This document shows, piece after piece, positions 7,935-15,447 of a stretch of 18,083 bases of DNA (the stretch's first letter is position 1; each line of letters starts with the position of its first letter). Position numbers and translations under genes: made by a program. The notes beneath the pieces were generated by a model. That model was not told the DNA's origin and did no database searches. It worked only from the letters and a program-made list of their open reading frames with translations. The DNA comes from JBBQSF01 sp038214085 (lineage in GTDB: Bacteria > Bacteroidota > Bacteroidia > Bacteroidales > CG2-30-32-10), in contig JBBQSF010000058.1 in assembly GCA_038214085.1 (NCBI GenBank), positions 1 to 18,083 of the forward strand, given 5' to 3'.

Positions 7935-7965
7935 CAAATTTAGCAATAAAATTTGTCGCCACAAA
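7935..7965 (-). promoter_or_regulatory. Predicted Bacteroidota-type promoter of ppdK
   Basis: On the minus strand TTTG (7965 to 7962), a 19-nt spacer, then TAAATTTG (7942 to 7935): an exact match to TTTG-N(19-21)-TAnnTTTG. Predicted transcription start is near 7928, giving a leader of about 60 nt that contains the Shine-Dalgarno site. It is the best promoter match in the window. Confidence 0.75.
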
Positions 7966-8000
7966 CATCAATTGTAGTATTTTTTTGATTTTATTTACAG

Positions 8001-8030
8001 AAAAAAAAGTGGATGTATAAAAGTATACAT
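8001..8030 (-). terminator. Probable terminator of the T9SS substrate gene
   Basis: On the minus strand a 7-bp stem (ATGTATA/TATACAT, 8013-8019 with 8024-8030) around a 4-nt loop is followed after four bases by eight T residues (8001-8008). A second small hairpin (ATTTGA...TCAAAT, 8035-8050) sits between it and the stop codon. The stems are AT-only apart from one pair, so strength is uncertain. Confidence 0.55.
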
Positions 8031-8051
8031 TGAGATTTGAAAACTCAAATT

Positions 8052-11000
8052 CTAATACTCTGAATTGTGGAGCAAAGTAACTGATCCGATACGTTTTTGT
8101 GCAAGACCTGCTTTATCATGATAAATGATTACCCATGAGAATACAGCATCGGATGTTATATCTTTCCCTTTAACTTTTCCATCCCATCCTTCAGTAACAT
8201 TGGTTGTTTCAAAAACCATTTCGCCCCAACGGTCAAAAACCATGAATTTATATTGTTTGGGATCAATATCATTTCCAACAGGCATAAAATATTCATTTAA
8301 GCCATTATCGTCAGGAGTAAATGCATTTGGAACATAGAGTGTAAAAATCTCTTTCACATACACGTCATCATAAGCAGTATCCAAACAGCCATGATTTGAT
8401 TGAACCACAAGCATAACAGTAAATGTATCCACATTGAAAAACTGGTGAACAGGTTCAAAAAGATCAGATGTAGTGCCATCGCCAAAATGCCAGTTGCTGC
8501 TGTATGCATTCATTGAAAGGTTATCAAAGAAAATCACAGGATCCATAATTGAAACATGAGAAGGACTTTCGGTAAACATTGCTACCGGCTTAGGATAGGC
8601 AACAATAAAATCAGGAATGGCAAGTGTATTTTTGCATCCATATTCTGATGTTACAGTTAATGACACATCGTAGCTTCCATTGGTACCATAAGTTGTAATC
8701 GGGTTTGGATTGGAAATACAGGAGCTTCCATTGCCAAAATCCCAAGTGTATGCAATATTATTTCCAGGTGAAAGATTGGTAAAATGAACAGTAAGGGGAA
8801 CACACCCTTCTGTTGGACTTGCACCAAAATTCACAGTTGGCAAAGGCATAACCGTTATAGTGATAGTTTGGGAATAACTCAGAAAATGACAGGTGTCCCA
8901 TACTGTTGCGGTGTAAGTGGTTGTTTGATTTGGCTGAACAGTTAGTGGAGCGATACCATATTGTCCGTTATCAAGATAAATGATAAGAGGTGGAGGACCG
9001 CCACCGGTAATGTTTGCAAAAATTTTGGTTGAATCGCCAATGCAAATGGTATCATTATTTGTAAACAAAGTCATAGTTATTGGATTGGTTACATCAACAT
9101 TTATTGTAGCATCAGGTCCAACACAACCATTTGCATCAATTGCATGAACCTGATAATTGGTTCCGGAAGTCGGTGAAACATTAATTGCAGAGCCAACAAC
9201 TCCAGTATTCCATAAATAGGTATATGGAGGCGTTCCTCCCGAAGTTGAATCAACAGCAATTCCAATGGACTGTCCATAACAGATCTGGTAATTGTGAACA
9301 TAAACGATTAGCTGATCGGGTTGCGCAACTGCTATAGTATCGTATGCTTTACATTTATTGACATCGGAAACTGTTACTATATAAATTCCTGATGTGAGTG
9401 AAGAAATATCCTGAGAAGTAGCGCCATTTGACCAAACATAAGTATAACCAGGTGTTCCACCCGAAACAGAAATATCAATTGAACCATTTGACGATCCAAA
9501 ACAAAGTGCATTGATTACACTGATAACTTGAATACTGACTCCAGTTGCTGGCTCATGAATAATTATTGTATCCAAGGCTACGCAACCCACTTGATCAGTA
9601 ACTGTTACTAAGTATGTACCAGCATATAAATTATTTACTATTGAGGTAGTTCCAACATTTGGCGACCATGTATATGTAAAACCAGGAGTTCCACCACTTG
9701 CAAAAATAGCAGCTTGGCCAGTATTTGCACCATTACAAAGTACATCAATAGAAGTATGATTTAGCACAATAGCAGGATTAGTACTGAATATTTTCGCTGA
9801 ATCAATTAACATACATCCGTTTCCATCTGTAATTGTAACTATATACATTCCTGCACTAAGATTTGAAATTGTTGAAGTTGTTGCGCCATTGCTCCACTGA
9901 TACAAATAAGGTGTAACACCGCCTGTAACAACAGCCTGAATTGAACCGGTAGTAGATCCAATACAAACAATATTCGTAACCAGAAGCGTGTCTTCTAATG
10001 GATGATTAACTGGAACAAGATATGTATCCGGAATAAATGTTGTATCCGGGAAATAACCATCAATCTGCCATGGCATCCAGAGCGGAGGACCGAACCATTG
10101 CAAACCTCCAAACTGCCCCAAATAAATAGTGTCAACATACAGCAAGAAATTTCCTGAAATAATTGGATTAGAAGGTGTTCCTACACTGTATGCAAATTCA
10201 AATATTTTTATGTAAAATTGTGAATCAATAATGTCCTTAACATTATTTGTTAGCCACGGATCAATGGTGTGTGTGATGGTAACTGGAATTGAATCATAAT
10301 CTGTGCATGGATAGTGAAGCCTCACATCATAATCAGAGCCAAATTTGATACTGTCTGCTGTTCCACTTTCAATAACAATGCCCATGGTATCAAGAACTTC
10401 ATAATCAAGCGAAACAGGAAATTCAAAAACATTCCAAACATTTGGATAGTGATCAGGTGGAATCGGAATTCCAAAGAATGAATATTCTTTATTATCGCAG
10501 AAGGAAACCGTTTGATGCATTGTAATGTCAAACCACAATTCAGCATCAATAAGATCCCAACTTAAATCAGCAGTAAAATCCTCACCCGAAAATGGATCGG
10601 TAAATATATAAATGCTTGTATCGCCTTCCTCCCACTCCATGGCCTGACTCACGGCCTCCAATCCGTTAAGTGATGGAATATTCGAAAGATAATGACACAT
10701 TACCTGAACGAATTTCACCAGATCAAGGTTAATATTAAGATAATGGTCGCTGCCATGAGCATACAATCGCTGTTCATTTTCAATCCACTTGGTATAATTT
10801 GTAATTGATGGAATTGAAATACTTCCTGTAATTCCTATCAACTGATAGAAAATTGCAGGAAACTGCAAAGGCCAGCCAAGAGAATCATGCAAAAAATACA
10901 CAGAATCAATTACTGTGTTTCCTGTGAAAGGATCGGTATGATAAGCAACCCAAGGAATAACATATTCTGCATGCGGCACATCAATTAAAAATATATCGAA

Positions 11001-11618
11001 AGTGTCTAGATTAATATTTATTGGAGGAATCACATGCATTGTGTCCCAGGTAATATTTAAGGGATCAATGGGATTTGAATAAATTAAATCGATATTTGCC
11101 TGTACATCCATGTTAACGTAAAGCCAAATTTTTCCAGCATCAGGAAAATCAGTATATAACTCCCATTTATCTGGATCGGCAGGATGTACCGTATTGTCGT
11201 GCTCCCGATATTCGGAAGGAATGGTAACCCAATCGCCATTTGAAAAAGATGCAGCAGGCGGAAAATCCATTTTAATTTTTGTAGGATAATTGACATACGC
11301 AGCTCCTCCATCCCATCCTGACATTTCAAAAATCATCTGCATATCAACAAAGGCACCATAATCAAGTATTACACCCACAGAATCGTCGAGTGGCCAGGGT
11401 AAATTGTAAACATAGGAATAGGTATTTCCGTAAGGTCCAATGGTAAAATCAACCAATGTATCAATTCTGTTTATTGACCATGCTGATGACCCAGAGCCCC
11501 AAATTCCAACTGTATCCGAATGCCAAGGAATATCATGAATTACGCTATTTTGCGCAAACAAAGGCTGTTGGAGAATAAAAAGAAACCCGAAAAATAAAAT
11601 TCGTAAACTTTTTATCAT
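8052..11618 (-). CDS. Secreted SprB/PKD-repeat protein with type B T9SS sorting domain
   Basis: A large exported, probably surface-attached protein of 1188 residues. A signal peptide spans residues 1-22 (hydrophobic core LRILFFGFLFIL, end FAQ). Residues 23 to about 540 form a Trp/Asp/Pro-rich, probably beta-rich region that I do not recognise. Then come repeats about 75-80 residues apart starting near 545, 620, 697, 770 and 850. The first three are SprB-like (N-terminal C.G...G, GG.tPyTY.WS, Y.VTvtD..GC); the last two are more divergent Ig/PKD-like units. Two PKD domains follow (about 929-1010 with YTWDFGNG, and 1010-1090 with NWHFGDG). The end, about 1091-1188, is a gliding-motility-associated CHU_C domain (VPNAFTPDDNGLNEYF, FDRWGEMVFET, WDGKVKGK), the type B signal for the type IX secretion system. 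That predicts export across the outer membrane and surface display. No T9SS core gene is in the window. Its biological role (adhesion, binding) is inference. Confidence 0.93.
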   Translation of the reverse strand: MIKSLRILFFGFLFILQQPLFAQNSVIHDIPWHSDTVGIWGSGSSAWSINRIDTLVDFTIGPYGNTYSYVYNLPWPLDDSVGVILDYGAFVDMQMIFEMSGWDGGAAYVNYPTKIKMDFPPAASFSNGDWVTIPSEYREHDNTVHPADPDKWELYTDFPDAGKIWLYVNMDVQANIDLIYSNPIDPLNITWDTMHVIPPININLDTFDIFLIDVPHAEYVIPWVAYHTDPFTGNTVIDSVYFLHDSLGWPLQFPAIFYQLIGITGSISIPSITNYTKWIENEQRLYAHGSDHYLNINLDLVKFVQVMCHYLSNIPSLNGLEAVSQAMEWEEGDTSIYIFTDPFSGEDFTADLSWDLIDAELWFDITMHQTVSFCDNKEYSFFGIPIPPDHYPNVWNVFEFPVSLDYEVLDTMGIVIESGTADSIKFGSDYDVRLHYPCTDYDSIPVTITHTIDPWLTNNVKDIIDSQFYIKIFEFAYSVGTPSNPIISGNFLLYVDTIYLGQFGGLQWFGPPLWMPWQIDGYFPDTTFIPDTYLVPVNHPLEDTLLVTNIVCIGSTTGSIQAVVTGGVTPYLYQWSNGATTSTISNLSAGMYIVTITDGNGCMLIDSAKIFSTNPAIVLNHTSIDVLCNGANTGQAAIFASGGTPGFTYTWSPNVGTTSIVNNLYAGTYLVTVTDQVGCVALDTIIIHEPATGVSIQVISVINALCFGSSNGSIDISVSGGTPGYTYVWSNGATSQDISSLTSGIYIVTVSDVNKCKAYDTIAVAQPDQLIVYVHNYQICYGQSIGIAVDSTSGGTPPYTYLWNTGVVGSAINVSPTSGTNYQVHAIDANGCVGPDATINVDVTNPITMTLFTNNDTICIGDSTKIFANITGGGPPPLIIYLDNGQYGIAPLTVQPNQTTTYTATVWDTCHFLSYSQTITITVMPLPTVNFGASPTEGCVPLTVHFTNLSPGNNIAYTWDFGNGSSCISNPNPITTYGTNGSYDVSLTVTSEYGCKNTLAIPDFIVAYPKPVAMFTESPSHVSIMDPVIFFDNLSMNAYSSNWHFGDGTTSDLFEPVHQFFNVDTFTVMLVVQSNHGCLDTAYDDVYVKEIFTLYVPNAFTPDDNGLNEYFMPVGNDIDPKQYKFMVFDRWGEMVFETTNVTEGWDGKVKGKDITSDAVFSWVIIYHDKAGLAQKRIGSVTLLHNSEY

Positions 11619-11702
11619 GCGATTTCTTTAACTTAAACGAGGATATTTTACAAAATTTAGGCTAAAATAATTATTTTTTTTAAACAATATTAAATCTTTA
11701 TT

Positions 11703-11750
11703 AAAAAAACAACTATTTTATTTAAGGACGAAGTATAAGTATTATAGTTG
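11703..11750 (-). terminator. Probable terminator of the thioredoxin-fold gene
   Basis: On the minus strand CAACTAT (11750 to 11744) pairs with ATAGTTG (11716 to 11710) and is followed directly by seven T residues (11703-11709). It begins right after the stop codon at 11752. The loop is long (27 nt), which lowers confidence. Confidence 0.55.
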
Positions 11751-11751
11751 C

Positions 11752-13152
11752 CTATTTGCTTTTAAAATACTCAGGATATTCTTTCTGCAAGTAATCAATT
11801 GTCATTGGTTTAAGAATAATTTTCATGGTTTTATCCATCAGGTATATCGAAGGTAAAGCCCATGTATTGTATAATTCTGAAATAGATTTCCTGCCTTCTT
11901 CCGTTAAAATAGCATTGTTCCAGTTTGCATTTTTGTGTTTTCTTAAAAACGTTTTCCATCCCGTTTGTGTTGAATCGGTGCACACTGCAAAAATTTCAAA
12001 ACCTTTTAATTTATTTGTGGGGTACATGTCTTCTAGTTTCGAAAACAATTCATCGGCATGATGATCCTTGGCAGAATAAAAGAAAACCAGGAGCGGTTCT
12101 TTATTAATCTGCGACAATTTCACAATGGTTCCAACCGTGTCAATAGCATTAAAATCAGACGCAGTTTTGCCTGGTAAAACATTTTTAATCACGGAAACCT
12201 TTTTTGAAATCTCCGAATATCTGACTTCACTAACAGCTGCTTTATTTGAAAAAAGTATTTCGTCAAACAGTTTAAGATATACTTCTTCAAGTTGTGATAC
12301 TTCGTATAAATCAATTAGCATTGATAAAATGTAATTGTAAACATTTTTATCGGCCAAAGCCTTTTTAAGAATAAAAGTATTTGCATTATTAAAGCCGGTA
12401 ACATTCCTGGGTTGCGCAAGTTTCTCCACATAATATTTTACTGACCTGTAAAGCAATTCTGTATTAAGCATGGCGGAATCGGAAAAGTCAATATTGTCGA
12501 AAAAGTGAAGCATTAAAAATTCCACATCATTATCAAAGCGAATGGTATCAGGATTTTCAATTGTGTATAGATTTACATTCGGGACAAGCATAGCTTTAAT
12601 AATCTTAGAACTGAACTTATCTGGATCGGCAGCAATTAATTCTTTTGCATAATTATTAATATCCAAAGTGATGCAGCCCTTGATAAATGCAAGCCGCTCT
12701 TCGGCCATGGTATTGGTTTTCTTACCTGAATATTTTGTTTTAAAATTGGACGTAATCTGATTTAGCTTGGCTAGATTTTTATTTTTATACTGAATGTATT
12801 TATAATATCTGATATTTTCGTCGCCCTTAATTACTTTAAAGCTGTCGATAATTGCTTTTGAGCTTGTTTCCAAAACAATTTCCTGATCGCTGCCACCAAG
12901 GATATCAATAAAAGCGCTATCTGTTAAACCAATTCTGTACATGCCTTTAACTAAGTTTCCCTGAAGTTGAAAAGTAACGGTATTTCCCTGAAAAGGTTTA
13001 TACCCAAATATCTGTTGTTTGGCTCCGTTTAAAGCCGAAAAATATGCTGTTTTCAGCGGATTATTGGTAACAACGAGTGTAATTTTTGTTTGTGAAAAAC
13101 AAAAACAAGAACTAAAAAAAAGGATAAAAAGAACTAACAGTGTTTTTTTCAT
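11752..13152 (-). CDS. Secreted thioredoxin-fold protein lacking the CxxC motif
   Basis: A 466-residue exported protein. A signal peptide covers about residues 1-21 (MKKTLLVLFILFFSSCFCFSQ); SSC could be read as a weak lipobox, but cleavage after FSQ looks more likely. The N-terminal 22-110 stretch resembles the beta-rich DUF4369-like region seen in Bacteroidota thiol-disulfide proteins; the middle (about 110-320) is helical and unassigned. The C-terminal 325-466 looks like a TlpA/AhpC-type thioredoxin fold: LLVFFYSAKDHHADELF at the usual active-site strand-helix, and WALPSIYLMD with the conserved cis-proline near residue 433. Where active members have WCxxC, this protein has K-D363-H-H-A366, so neither redox cysteine is present. 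It is probably a binding or scaffolding relative and not an oxidoreductase. Terminators on both sides suggest a single-gene unit. The fold assignment is by eye. Confidence 0.8.
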   Translation of the reverse strand: MKKTLLVLFILFFSSCFCFSQTKITLVVTNNPLKTAYFSALNGAKQQIFGYKPFQGNTVTFQLQGNLVKGMYRIGLTDSAFIDILGGSDQEIVLETSSKAIIDSFKVIKGDENIRYYKYIQYKNKNLAKLNQITSNFKTKYSGKKTNTMAEERLAFIKGCITLDINNYAKELIAADPDKFSSKIIKAMLVPNVNLYTIENPDTIRFDNDVEFLMLHFFDNIDFSDSAMLNTELLYRSVKYYVEKLAQPRNVTGFNNANTFILKKALADKNVYNYILSMLIDLYEVSQLEEVYLKLFDEILFSNKAAVSEVRYSEISKKVSVIKNVLPGKTASDFNAIDTVGTIVKLSQINKEPLLVFFYSAKDHHADELFSKLEDMYPTNKLKGFEIFAVCTDSTQTGWKTFLRKHKNANWNNAILTEEGRKSISELYNTWALPSIYLMDKTMKIILKPMTIDYLQKEYPEYFKSK

Positions 13153-13171
13153 TTTCTCAAAAATAAGAAGT

Positions 13172-13225
13172 CAATATAAAAAGAAGATAGCCTGAATCCC
13201 AAATTATTTTTGGAATCAGGCTATC
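13172..13225 (-). terminator. Rho-independent terminator of the OmpA-like/lipoprotein operon
   Basis: A long inverted repeat (GATAGCCTGA at 13186-13195 with TCAGGCTATC at 13216-13225, extended inward past one A-A mismatch by TCC/GGA). On the minus strand it is followed by a U-rich run, TTCTTTTTATATT. It lies 29 nt after the lipoprotein stop and separates the operon from the thioredoxin-fold gene. Confidence 0.82.
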
Positions 13226-13254
13226 AAAACTATAAATTATTTTCGGAAATAAAA

Positions 13255-13941
13255 TTATTTAATTTCTGTAATTTTTACATCCTTGGGAACTTCAAATTTT
13301 TCTGCAGGAATTGTTGCATTTTCTTCAAGTTTTTTTGCAATAAGTTTCACTGCAATTCCACTCATATCCATTTCTGATTTTAAAGGAATACCATTCCAAA
13401 CAGTATATGTGCCTTTCATTTTTAGGGTAGGATCATCCATTGAATATTTATCACAAGTTTTGCCAAGGAACGTTTCAGTTCCTAGCTTTGTAATGTGCAT
13501 CTGTTTCATAGCTTCTGCTGTCATTCCATTGAAATCAATGTCTTTATTCTTTTGAGTTTGTGGATTAGCTTTCATTTTCGTACCCGTTTTGTTTGTAAGA
13601 TCGAATGAATACATAAAGCCATCTTTAGAAAGTGACACATTATGAATTTTAACTTTTCCAGCCATACCCATATCCATTTCGCTTGATGTTTCAGTACATT
13701 CTTTACTGCCATAATCATCAAAATAAATGGAAACATCCTGTTTCATACCCATAGTTTCTGAAGTATAGGTGATAATACCTGATTTAATCTGATATTTTCC
13801 TTTTACTTCTGTCTTTTTAACCGAATCGGTTTTTGTGGAATCGGAATCCGTTCCATCGTTCTTTTTTGAATTGCCTGAACAAGCTGCTAGCAATGAAACC
13901 ATTCCAAGAACTACAAGTGCGCTCAATAATTGTTTTTTCAT
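13255..13941 (-). CDS. Lipoprotein of unknown function (DUF4412-like)
   Basis: A 228-residue predicted lipoprotein. The N-terminus MKKQLLSALVVLGMVSLLAAC ends in a textbook lipobox LAAC with Cys21 as the lipidated residue, followed by a Ser/Lys/Asp-rich linker (about 22-48). The rest is a soluble domain with alternating strands, including YQIKSGIITYTSETMGMKQ near the start and a GTYTVWNGIPLKSEMDMSG segment near the end. This pattern (a conversion-like 'KTCDKYSM' turn, then 'YTVWNGIPLKSE') resembles the LolA-like/DUF4412 type of Bacteroidota periplasmic proteins; the assignment is tentative and no enzyme motif is seen. It lies 37 nt behind the OmpA-like gene with no terminator between, so the two are likely co-transcribed and may act together in the envelope. 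Export to the outer membrane cannot be decided: the residues after the Cys do not form a clear surface-export signal. Confidence 0.85.
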   Translation of the reverse strand: MKKQLLSALVVLGMVSLLAACSGNSKKNDGTDSDSTKTDSVKKTEVKGKYQIKSGIITYTSETMGMKQDVSIYFDDYGSKECTETSSEMDMGMAGKVKIHNVSLSKDGFMYSFDLTNKTGTKMKANPQTQKNKDIDFNGMTAEAMKQMHITKLGTETFLGKTCDKYSMDDPTLKMKGTYTVWNGIPLKSEMDMSGIAVKLIAKKLEENATIPAEKFEVPKDVKITEIK

Positions 13942-13978
13942 GTTTTATAATTTTTACTATTGATTTATAATATGATTA

Positions 13979-15256
13979 TTACAATTTAATAAATTCAACT
14001 CTTCTGTTTTTCGCTTTACCTTCGGATGTTGTGTTGGGTGCAATTGGTTCAGATTCACCTTTGCCATCGGTTTCGAGGCGTGAATTATCAATTCCAAATT
14101 CTTTATTCAATGATGCTTTTACAGCAATAGCACGTTTTTTAGAAAGTTCTAGATTTGTTGCATCATCGCCATCGCTATCAGTAAAGCCAACAATTTTAAT
14201 TTTTACTGTAGGATTTTCGGTTAAAACTGCTGCAATTTCTTTTAAAGAACCATAGGATTCGCCCTTTACAACATCTTTTCCACTATCGAAATATATCCCA
14301 TAACTAATAATTTTCCCATCAGTAAGCAATTTATTACGCATATCAGGAGCACCAACAGCAACTCTAATATTGCTAATTAAAGGCATTCCATCCTCAAATC
14401 TTAATTTATTAAATTTCACATCAGTATCAACTGCTTTAGGCAAATCAAATAATTTAATCTCATCTTGATAAACACGTACGCGGGTTTTTTGAACCCATAC
14501 TGAAATATGATATTTCTGGTCAGGCTTTTGTGTGACACTTTCCTTCATTCCACTAATAGGGCCTCTATCATCAGAAAAGTAAGAATTAAAATAGGTATTA
14601 TAACTAAACTGGACAAAAAAACCAGCTTTCCCAGGTGCTGAACCATAATCGTACTCATTTAATTTTTCGCTGCTAATGATGCCAAAATAAAAAGCAGCAG
14701 ATCCATCGTCGTTCTTTTGTGGAATAACATCAAATTCAACAGTGTAGTTTTCTGGCAGATTTAATGGCGGATCGCTGAAAATACATGTATTGGTGCTGGT
14801 AAGTTTAAGCCATTTCCCTGCAAACAGATTTGTTGTGGTTGCCTCCGCTGAACCATTGGTATTCCATGCCGAAGGAAAATCGCCAATAGCTGTGTTTGAG
14901 AAATCATCATAAAAAAGGACATCGCTTCCGGGAATAAAATCATACTTTGAATAATAACTCAGTTTTGGATCGTCAGTTCCCTTAGTATCGCCTGTTTTAG
15001 TATCTGCAGATTCAGTAGTTTCTTTTGTTTCGGAATCTGATTTGTCTGTTTTTTTATCCGATTTATCTTTTTTCTTGAAAACACCTTCCACTTTATCAAG
15101 GCCTTTATCAATACCGTTGTCAACTTTATTGTCAACACGATTGGTCGTTTTGTCTTTAACTTTATCCAGCGGATTTATTTGCGCATTTCCTATAAATGAG
15201 CAAAAAAGGAAAACTGCAATCAGCAGTATTAACTTAGAAATAATTATTTTTTTCAT
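13979..15256 (-). CDS. OmpA-family peptidoglycan-binding protein with jelly-roll-like middle domain
   Basis: A 425-residue envelope protein. A signal peptide spans about residues 1-26 (ends IGNAQ). Residues 27-97 are low complexity: first a tetrad pattern of V/I/L-D-x-K/G units (RVDNKVDNGIDKGLDKVEGV), then a Lys/Asp/Ser/Thr-rich tail. Residues about 98-310 look like a lamin-G or concanavalin-type beta sandwich (FYDDFSNTAIGDFPSAWNTN, YTVEFDVIPQ, YHISVWVQKTRVRVYQDEIK). Residues about 315-425 are an OmpA C-terminal domain with GFTDSDG, NLELSKKRA and KNRRVEF; the Asp and Arg used to bind diaminopimelate are kept. No beta-barrel region exists, so it is not a porin. It probably sits in the periplasm or at the outer membrane, tied to peptidoglycan. 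It is the first gene of a pair with the lipoprotein downstream. No consensus promoter was found in the 191-nt gap upstream. Confidence 0.9.
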   Translation of the reverse strand: MKKIIISKLILLIAVFLFCSFIGNAQINPLDKVKDKTTNRVDNKVDNGIDKGLDKVEGVFKKKDKSDKKTDKSDSETKETTESADTKTGDTKGTDDPKLSYYSKYDFIPGSDVLFYDDFSNTAIGDFPSAWNTNGSAEATTTNLFAGKWLKLTSTNTCIFSDPPLNLPENYTVEFDVIPQKNDDGSAAFYFGIISSEKLNEYDYGSAPGKAGFFVQFSYNTYFNSYFSDDRGPISGMKESVTQKPDQKYHISVWVQKTRVRVYQDEIKLFDLPKAVDTDVKFNKLRFEDGMPLISNIRVAVGAPDMRNKLLTDGKIISYGIYFDSGKDVVKGESYGSLKEIAAVLTENPTVKIKIVGFTDSDGDDATNLELSKKRAIAVKASLNKEFGIDNSRLETDGKGESEPIAPNTTSEGKAKNRRVEFIKL

Positions 15257-15400
15257 GTTTAAGATTATTTATGTTTCAAAATTAATATTTTTCTTTCAAT
15301 CATTTTAATTATAGTACAAATTAACAAAATAATCCAATATAAATAAACATAATATTATTAAATGACCCTTGAGTTTGAGAATTTGCGGTGTATTATTTAG

Positions 15401-15446
15401 AAAAAAGATTAAGCCTTTTCAAATCTTTTGAAAATTCAGGTTTAAT
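15401..15446 (-). terminator. Rho-independent terminator of the copper ATPase gene
   Basis: A two-part hairpin on the minus strand. The outer stem pairs 15438-15446 with 15408-15416 (one C-A mismatch) and an inner perfect 8-bp stem (TTTTCAAA/TTTGAAAA) lies within. Six T residues (15401-15406) follow. It starts one base after the stop codon, so it is well placed for termination. Confidence 0.75.
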
Positions 15447-15447
15447 A

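Noticed and set aside
8052..11618. Phage tail fibre or transposon-borne adhesin
   Set aside because: The signal peptide, PKD/SprB repeats and CHU_C end are typical of chromosomal T9SS cargo, and no phage or transposase genes lie nearby.
11651..11659. Promoter-like box upstream of the T9SS substrate gene
   Set aside because: The spacing inside the box is off by one base and no -33 element was found.
13158..13165. TATTTTTG as a -7 box for the thioredoxin-fold gene
   Set aside because: It would place the transcript start at the ATG and has no -33 element within 17-23 nt; likely chance in AT-rich sequence.
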